From contig JABACO010000005.1 of NCBI GenBank assembly GCA_013339895.1, positions 1,393,190 through 1,457,189 of the forward strand: 64,000 nucleotides of DNA. Direction: 5' to 3'. The stretch comes from Ephydatia muelleri (Eukaryota > Porifera > Demospongiae > Spongillida > Spongillidae). The position numbers were made by a program, and so were the translations under genes. The notes beneath the pieces were generated by a model. The model did no database searches. It was not told the DNA's origin and was given only the letters and a program-made list of their open reading frames with translations. Shown in pieces: positions 58,299 through 64,000 of the stretch. Every line of letters starts with the position of its first letter. The stretch's first letter is position 1.

Positions 58299-61200
58299 GA
58301 AACCAGGGTTGTGTGGTATTCAAAACTTTGGCAATACGTGCTACATCAGTGCAGCAATGCAGAGTCTCTTCAGCTTACCTGCAGTTCAAGAATATTTAAA
58401 AACCTGTAAGCTTTTGTTTATCATGTGCTTGCCATCCTTGAGACCAACACTGCAGAAATGTGTCAGCCCTGTACCAATATCTGCATGTGTCCCCTTTCAT
58501 TCAGCCCTGTACCAATATCTGTGTCCCCTTTCCCTTCTATTCAGCCCTGTACCAATATCTGCATGTGTCCCCTTTTATTCAGCCCTGTACCAATATCTGT
58601 GTCCCCTTTCCCTTCTATTCAGCCCTGTACCAATATCTGTCCCTTCTATCTGTACCAATATCTGTGTCCCCTTTCCCTTCTATTCAGCCCTGTACCAATA
58701 TCTGTGTCCCCTGTCCCTTCTATCTGTACCAATATCTGTGTCCCCTTTCCCTTCTATTCAGCCCTGTACCAATATCTGTCCCTTCTATCTGTACCAATAT
58801 CTGTGTCCCCTTTCCCTTCTATTCAGCCCTGTACCAATATCTGTCCCTTCTATCTGTACCAATATCTGTGTCCCCTTTCCCTTCTATTCAGCCCTGTACC
58901 AATATCTGCGTCCCCTGTCCCTTCTATCTGTACCAATATATGTGTCCCCTTTCCCTTCTATTCAGCCCTGTACCAATATCTGCGTCCCCTTTCCCTTCTA
59001 TTCAGCCCTGTACCAATATCTGCGTCCCCTTTCCCTTCTATTAGCCCTGTACCAATATCTGCGTCCCCTTTCCCTTCTATTCAGGGCCCAGTGCGCCTCC
59101 ATCAGAGTGTTCCACTGACCCTGCCCACGTAATGGCTGCCTTCTCAGAGACGGTGGGCAACATTCAGAAGGGAAATGTGGCGCCAAGTGGTTACAGGGTA
59201 CGGGCATGTCAACAATTATTAAATGGTGCTTATTAATGCTATTTCTGCTCATAGAAGAACATTGAGGTGCTATCGTTAGGATTTCAAAAATTCTCTCAGC
59301 AAGATTCACACGAATACATCATGTGTCTATTGGAGAAAATATCTAAATGGACTGAGACAAATCACAACGCAATTCAAGATGGAGTGCAAGTATATGTACC
59401 ACATGCACATGCTTGGCACATGCAGGGCACATGTAGGTCACATGCAGGGCATATCCACATATACACCCAGTTCTAATGAACAGCCATGACACAAAATCCA
59501 CAAGATTCCACACATTTTGCAAACCCGTGCCTACATGCATCAAGGCATGCACAGTGGGTGTGGTCATGGTACACACAGTGGGTGTAGTCAGTGCACATAG
59601 TGGGTGTGGTCACAATGCACACAGGGTGTGGTCACAATGCACACAGGGTGTGGTCACAGTGCACACAGGGTGTGGTCACAGTGCACACAGGGTGTGGTCA
59701 CAGTGCACACAGTGGGTGGTCACAGTACAATGGGTGTGGTCACACTGATGTTAGTTGCCGCAGTTTAATATTGCACTTTGTTCGGTTTGAAAATGCTATT
59801 TCAATTTATGCCCACCATCTCTACAGTATGGGGTATCACCGATAACCGAGTTATTCAAAGGAGCGTTCCAATCAACGATTGAGTGTACGAGTGCTGGTTG
59901 TTTGAAGGTGTGGCATCCGCTGTTCAGTGCACACACTCACTAACCTAGCGAGCGTCCCTTTCAGAAGACAGTACGTGAAGACCCTTTCATCAGCCTTTCT
60001 CTCCCAGTACCTCAGCAGCAGGTATTCATGGCACTGCTTGCGATGGGAGAAGAGTTTTGTTTTAGTGACACTTTACTTGCAGGAGACTATAGACCTGCAA
60101 AAATGTATGGAATGGGCACTAGGGTCGTCAATAGATACAAAGAGCAATACTTGGTGAGTTTGATTGATTTGCGTCTTGTGTATCCATGAAGTGGTAGGTT
60201 TTGTGTCTCCATCATTGAGATGCATGCATTTCACTGCTGGCTGGCAAACATTCTATCAGCCTCAATACATACTACACCACTGACATTGTAGCAAAGACTA
60301 CGTGCATTGTGTGTGTGATTTATATTCATTGTGTGTGATTTATATTCATTGTGTATGTGCATGGGTGTAGGTGTTTAATCAGATATGCTACCCTAAGTAC
60401 AGCTGTGAGGTGGCCATTTTGTACACATTTTGTTCTGGTAATCACTCTTTAGGTGCTTTTTCAAATTTTCCAGTACAAAGAAAGAGCAACGCATGCGTTG
60501 AAATGCATGGTTAATTACACATTCAATGCCTTATAATTCCACAAAGGATAGTTCAATTTTTGATGTGTAAGAATCATTTGATAGAGGAATCACAGAAAAT
60601 CAAATTTAAAAACTGTCAACTTGTGCACTTTTGCTGGACACTGTCCCATTATCTGTGTACATGTGCCATGTACACGTGAGTGGTACATATGTGTACATGT
60701 GCCATGTGTGTGCACACGTGAGTGGTACATATGTGTACATGTGTCATGTGTGTGCACACGTGAGTGGTACATATGTGTACATGTGCCACTGCACACGTGA
60801 GTGGTACGTATGTGTACATGTGTCATGTGTGTGCACACGTGAGTGGTATGTGTGTGTACATGTGCCACTGCACACGTGAGTGGTACGTATGTGTACATGT
60901 GTCATGTGTGTGCACACGTGAGTGGTATGTGTGTGTACATGTGCCACTGCACACGTGAGTGGTACGTATGTGTACATGTGTCATGTGTGTGCACACGTGA
61001 GTGGTATGTATGTGTACATGTGCCACTGCACACGTGAGTGGTATGTATGTGTACATGTGTCATGTGTGTGCACACGTGAGTGGTATGTATGTGTACATGT
61101 GTCATGTGTGTGCACATGTGAGTGGTACATATGTGTACATGTGTCATGTGTGTGCACATGTGAGTGGTACATATGTGTACATGTGTCATGTGTGTGCACA

Positions 61201-61383
61201 CGTGAGTGGTACGTATGTGTACATGTGCCATGTACTGATACACAGCTGAACTCTCATTAACCTTTTACCACACCCCTAGGTGCTGCTCAGAATGCCACGC
61301 CTTCTCTCAACCAAGAAGGACGACAAAAATCCTGACATATCCAAAGGTCCTAATAGTACATCTGAAGCGATTCCATCTCAACC

Positions 61384-61465
<82 letters not shown>

Positions 61466-62699
61466 TATGTGTGTGTGTGTGTGTGTGTATGTGTGTGTGT
61501 GTGTGTGTGCATGTGTGTGCACGTGCACGCACAGGAAGCTTGCTTGTCTGGCCTTTAGCATTGTGACAATACATGCATGTAGGGCACATGTAGGTCACAT
61601 GTAGGGTACATGCTGGGCACATGGTCATGTTCAACCAACCCTCTGTCATACCTCATACTGCAATGAAACTATGTGGCTCACATAAGATAAGCTGTACAAC
61701 CTGTGCACTGGTTCTTCACTTGCCATGCCTTGATGCTGTGCAGCTGATTGAACAAAGAAATAGTCTGATTGATTGTTTCAGAACCAGCACAATCTCTCTT
61801 CATTGTTTCAGAACCAGCACAATCTCTCTTCAGAACCGTACCAACTCTGTTATGACAGTACTGAATTAGCACAATCATTGGCTACAGTACATGGAATCTC
61901 TTATATGTGGGTATGGATAATATTATCTATTTATCCATATACCATATTTACAGCCAATCAGACTATTTTTTACCAACTTGGCTGCATAGCCTCAAGGCAT
62001 GGTGCAAATATTGTACAGCTTATTTGAGCTCATTTGCACATCTCTTCCAGTGGTCTGCGGGAGAAAGTGAACACCACTGTAGTCTTTGACAAGTAGGTGA
62101 TCACACGCTTATTTAAAAAACAAAACATGCGATGTAATCATGTTTGTGTAGCCTTCTTGACCTCTCACCTTTTGGGGTAACTCCCTCTCTGGTGGCTTCG
62201 TATGACCTCACTGGTGTGATAAACCACTATGGAACTATTACAGGTGGACACTGTAAGTTTCTTCCTGCATGACATCATCTTTGACCAATTGCATGTTGCG
62301 TTCCTGTAATTATGGTGTTTTTGAGCTATTCAATTCTTTAACTAAGTTAGCTGGTCATTGTTGCTATGATGGTCATTGTGTCCACAAATGCAGATATTGC
62401 ATTGCGCAAACATGATGGAAAGTGGTATGAATTTGATGATGCAAAGGTCACGCCCATTACTGCTGAAGAAGTTGTGGTTAGTTATTAATCTGTTGCTTGT
62501 CCACACACATGAAAGCACAGAATCAAAGAAACAAACCTTTTTCATTCAATGGAGTACTGCGTGCCATTTAAGAACAGGCCCTACACTGGCATGCCATCTT
62601 CACAATCCACTGTATGGCGTGGTCATCTATCTCTTTCCCACACACACACAGACACCTGTAGCATACATGCTCTTCTATCAGCGCACATGTCCTGCCTGA
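58299..62699 (+). CDS. USP-3, second USP domain (complete, catalytic residues kept)
   Basis: Exons with matching phases: 58299-58405, 59085-59197, 59255-59389, 59827-59907, 59965-60021, 60083-60153, 61280-61384, 62051-62092, 62152-62252, 62394-62476, 62652-62699. Motifs: Cys box [34 protein letters not shown], zinc ribbon CTSAGC and [14 protein letters not shown], His box [13 protein letters not shown] with WYEFDD, and [10 protein letters not shown] before TGA at 62697-62699. Catalytic Cys and His are present, so deubiquitinating (or Ubl-removing) activity is expected. It follows the first domain after a 58-base intron and most likely belongs to the same protein, about 870 residues in all over the exons found. 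Long introns carry minisatellites (58470-59080, 60650-61245) and a GT repeat (61385-61520). Confidence 0.8.
58470..59080. repeat. 40-bp minisatellite in USP-3 intron
   Basis: The unit TCAGCCCTGTACCAATATCT GTGTCCCCTTTCCCTTCTAT is repeated with shortened units. All three forward frames stay open, which creates false proteins joined to the Cys-box exon. Confidence 0.95.
59560..59745. repeat. 20-bp tandem repeat, about 8 copies
   Basis: CACACAGGGTGTGGTCACAG/ATG units in the intron before 59827. Confidence 0.9.
60650..61245. repeat. 37-42-bp minisatellite with 79-bp higher order
   Basis: GTGAGTGGTA(C/T)(A/G)TATGTGTA CATGTGTCATGTGTGTGCACAC alternates with a shorter unit holding GTGCCACTGCACAC. 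It is rich in CACGTG and TACATGTG palindromes. Confidence 0.95.
61385..61520. repeat. GT microsatellite after USP-3 exon
   Basis: (GT)n starts exactly at the donor of exon 61280-61384, so the splice site itself is the first repeat unit. Confidence 0.95.
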
Positions 62700-63203
62700 T
62701 GTTTGGCCACCTCCCACTTACACCCTCCTCTGGGGGGTGTAACTGTTGAGCCTGTGACTGGTAATTGATGGTGTGTGGAATGTGTGTTGTGTCTGTTCAT
62801 CCCTTTCGTTGCTGTGTTCGGATTGTGAGGGAGGGGAGTGGGAAGGTGTGGAGGAGGGAGGTATGCAATGTGTAGGATGTGAAGGTGTGGAGGTGTGGAA
62901 CAGGACAGATGTGTGGTACACAGAGAATGTTCTTAGATTGCTATGGACACGTGATACAAAGGAATTGCTACTGAAAAATGGACGCTAAAACTACAGGTTT
63001 GACAAGGAGAAAGACAAGGAGAATGAAGTTCCTCCACACATAGCAATGGTTGCTGCATTGCAATACATACCACTGTGGTTATACTGTGGTTTATACAGAC
63101 CCACAGTATAACCACAACTGCTCATCAGTGAAGATCTGCACTAAAATGTAATACATCTCCTACACACATGCACTCTACATGTAGTACACGGATCATGACT
63201 TGC
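62700..63203. other. Intergenic stretch, no gene seen
   Basis: Space between the USP-3 stop and the convergent gene at 63204; it contains a short hairpin with TTATACTGTGG near 63078-63113. Confidence 0.6.
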
Positions 63204-63971
63204 CTACAAACTCAGCAAGCATGGTTCGAGAGAGTCCTTCAAGCCAGAGAGAAATCCTTTTATCTTGAACATGTCATCAGGCAGGCGGATCTGTTCTTCC
63301 TCACCTGACACCCGCAAGCATTTCTCATTACTCTCAATCTCCTTCATTTTGGAACTCAACCTCTCACGAGATGCAAATATCGCCTTAATCTTAGCATTGC
63401 CCATATCGGAGTCCCCTGACTGCCAGGCGTAGTACGAAAGCCCGAAGCAGACCAGGCCAGTGCCCACACTCGAGACCAAGAAGACTTCCCGCTCCTGTGG
63501 TTCCCCCTGTAACTGTCTGACTAGCGGGGCCAAGGCGCCGACAAATAACCCTACCGCACCTACCACAAGAGCTGCCGTTACGGGTTGAACCTCGCCTAAG
63601 AGCGGAAATTCTACGAGGGAAGATACGTCCTTCAACCTCTCCAGGTCACGCGCCAAAACCTTCGATTTGAGCGTGCACTCGGACAGGGATGCGACTGTTG
63701 CAGTAAGGAAGTTTGTGAATTCCCGCGCACTTTGTCGTTCCAGGTTCTCCCTGGCGTCTTCTAGTGCTCCGCTTTTGCACACATAGTGGGCCAATTCGTT
63801 ACATAGTCGACAGAATTCTTGTGCCACGACTTTCGTTTCGAGATACTGTTTCCTGAGCAGTACTGAGCCGATGATGTCCGGGAATTCGGTCAAAGCGAAG
63901 GTCCGAGCTTCGCTGTGACAGGTGCGGATCAGGTCAACAAATCTACACACGTCCTTGCAATTGTAGCTCAT
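63204..63971 (-). CDS. Protein of unknown function with two hydrophobic segments, 255 aa
   Basis: A single open frame from ATG (63971) to a stop at 63204, convergent with USP-3 and clearly richer in GC than its surroundings. Residues 1-120 are mostly helical and Cys-rich (KVVAQEFCRLCNELAHYVCK, LKSKVLARDLERLKDV). Residues 129-151 (VTAALVVGAVGLFVGALAPL) and 162-183 (VFLVSSVGTGLVCFGLSYYA) are hydrophobic and Gly/Ala-rich and could insert in membrane as a hairpin. A charged helix follows (RERLSSKMKEIESNEKC). There is no signal peptide. I do not recognise the family; a helical bundle plus glycine-rich hairpin loosely recalls ApoL-like or other membrane-active proteins, but this is only a resemblance. 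The coding frame is well supported by its length, composition and ATG. Confidence 0.6.
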   Translation of the reverse strand: MSYNCKDVCRFVDLIRTCHSEARTFALTEFPDIIGSVLLRKQYLETKVVAQEFCRLCNELAHYVCKSGALEDARENLERQSAREFTNFLTATVASLSECTLKSKVLARDLERLKDVSSLVEFPLLGEVQPVTAALVVGAVGLFVGALAPLVRQLQGEPQEREVFLVSSVGTGLVCFGLSYYAWQSGDSDMGNAKIKAIFASRERLSSKMKEIESNEKCLRVSGEEEQIRLPDDMFKIKGFLSGLKDSLEPCLLSL

Positions 63972-64000
63972 AATGATTTAAATTACACAACAATGCAATT

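Noticed and set aside
58425-59132. Frames of 190-280 residues rich in [11 protein letters not shown]
   Set aside because: Intronic 40-bp minisatellite read through from the USP-3 Cys-box exon; the GTAAGC donor at 58406 removes it.

Overview
The window looks like a piece of an invertebrate animal genome, most likely a demosponge (an inference). Genes are split into many small exons by GT-AG introns, often only 50-100 bases long. The DNA is AT-rich, packed with minisatellites and small inverted-repeat elements, and holds the mixture of multi-copy ubiquitin-system genes, Ig/fibronectin-type receptors and reverse-transcriptase relics seen in sponge assemblies. No prokaryotic feature (operon, Shine-Dalgarno site, CRISPR) is present. 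Two runs of exactly 1000 N (29806-30805 and 49738-50737) are scaffold gaps. Exon borders were placed by eye from splice motifs, reading frame and comparison among paralogues in the window.

Layout: 1-1185 end of a SAP-domain gene; 1340-2360 G-rich 210-bp tandem repeat; 2509-4279 a divergent pair, a ubiquitin-like (Ubl) modifier (-) and a RING-between-RING (RBR) type E3 ligase (+); 6135-10403 a complete ubiquitin-specific protease (USP-1); 10404-21200 repeats, retroelement relics, a large foldback element and scattered coiled-coil exons; 21263-29631 the USP-2 gene with two USP domains, whose 3' end appears a second time after the gap (30806-32728); 34056-39259 a minus-strand Ig/fibronectin-type receptor with a LINE in one intron; 43411-45847 a second Ubl(-)/RBR(+) pair; 47909-49171 the 3' end of a minus-strand beta-lactamase-like gene; 51502-62699 the USP-3 gene, again with two USP domains; 63204-63971 a minus-strand protein with two hydrophobic segments.

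The theme is ubiquitin-type conjugation. Within 64 kb there are two Ubl precursors ending in Leu-Pro-Gly-Gly plus a seven-residue tail, two RBR-type ligases that themselves begin with a related Ubl domain, and five USP domains in three genes. The natural reading is a local modifier / ligase / deconjugase set that has been duplicated. In both two-domain USP genes the first domain keeps the catalytic Cys but has Cys where the catalytic His should be, while the second keeps both. The two RBR copies are each damaged in different ways. Functional linkage of these genes is inferred from proximity and family, not shown by the sequence.
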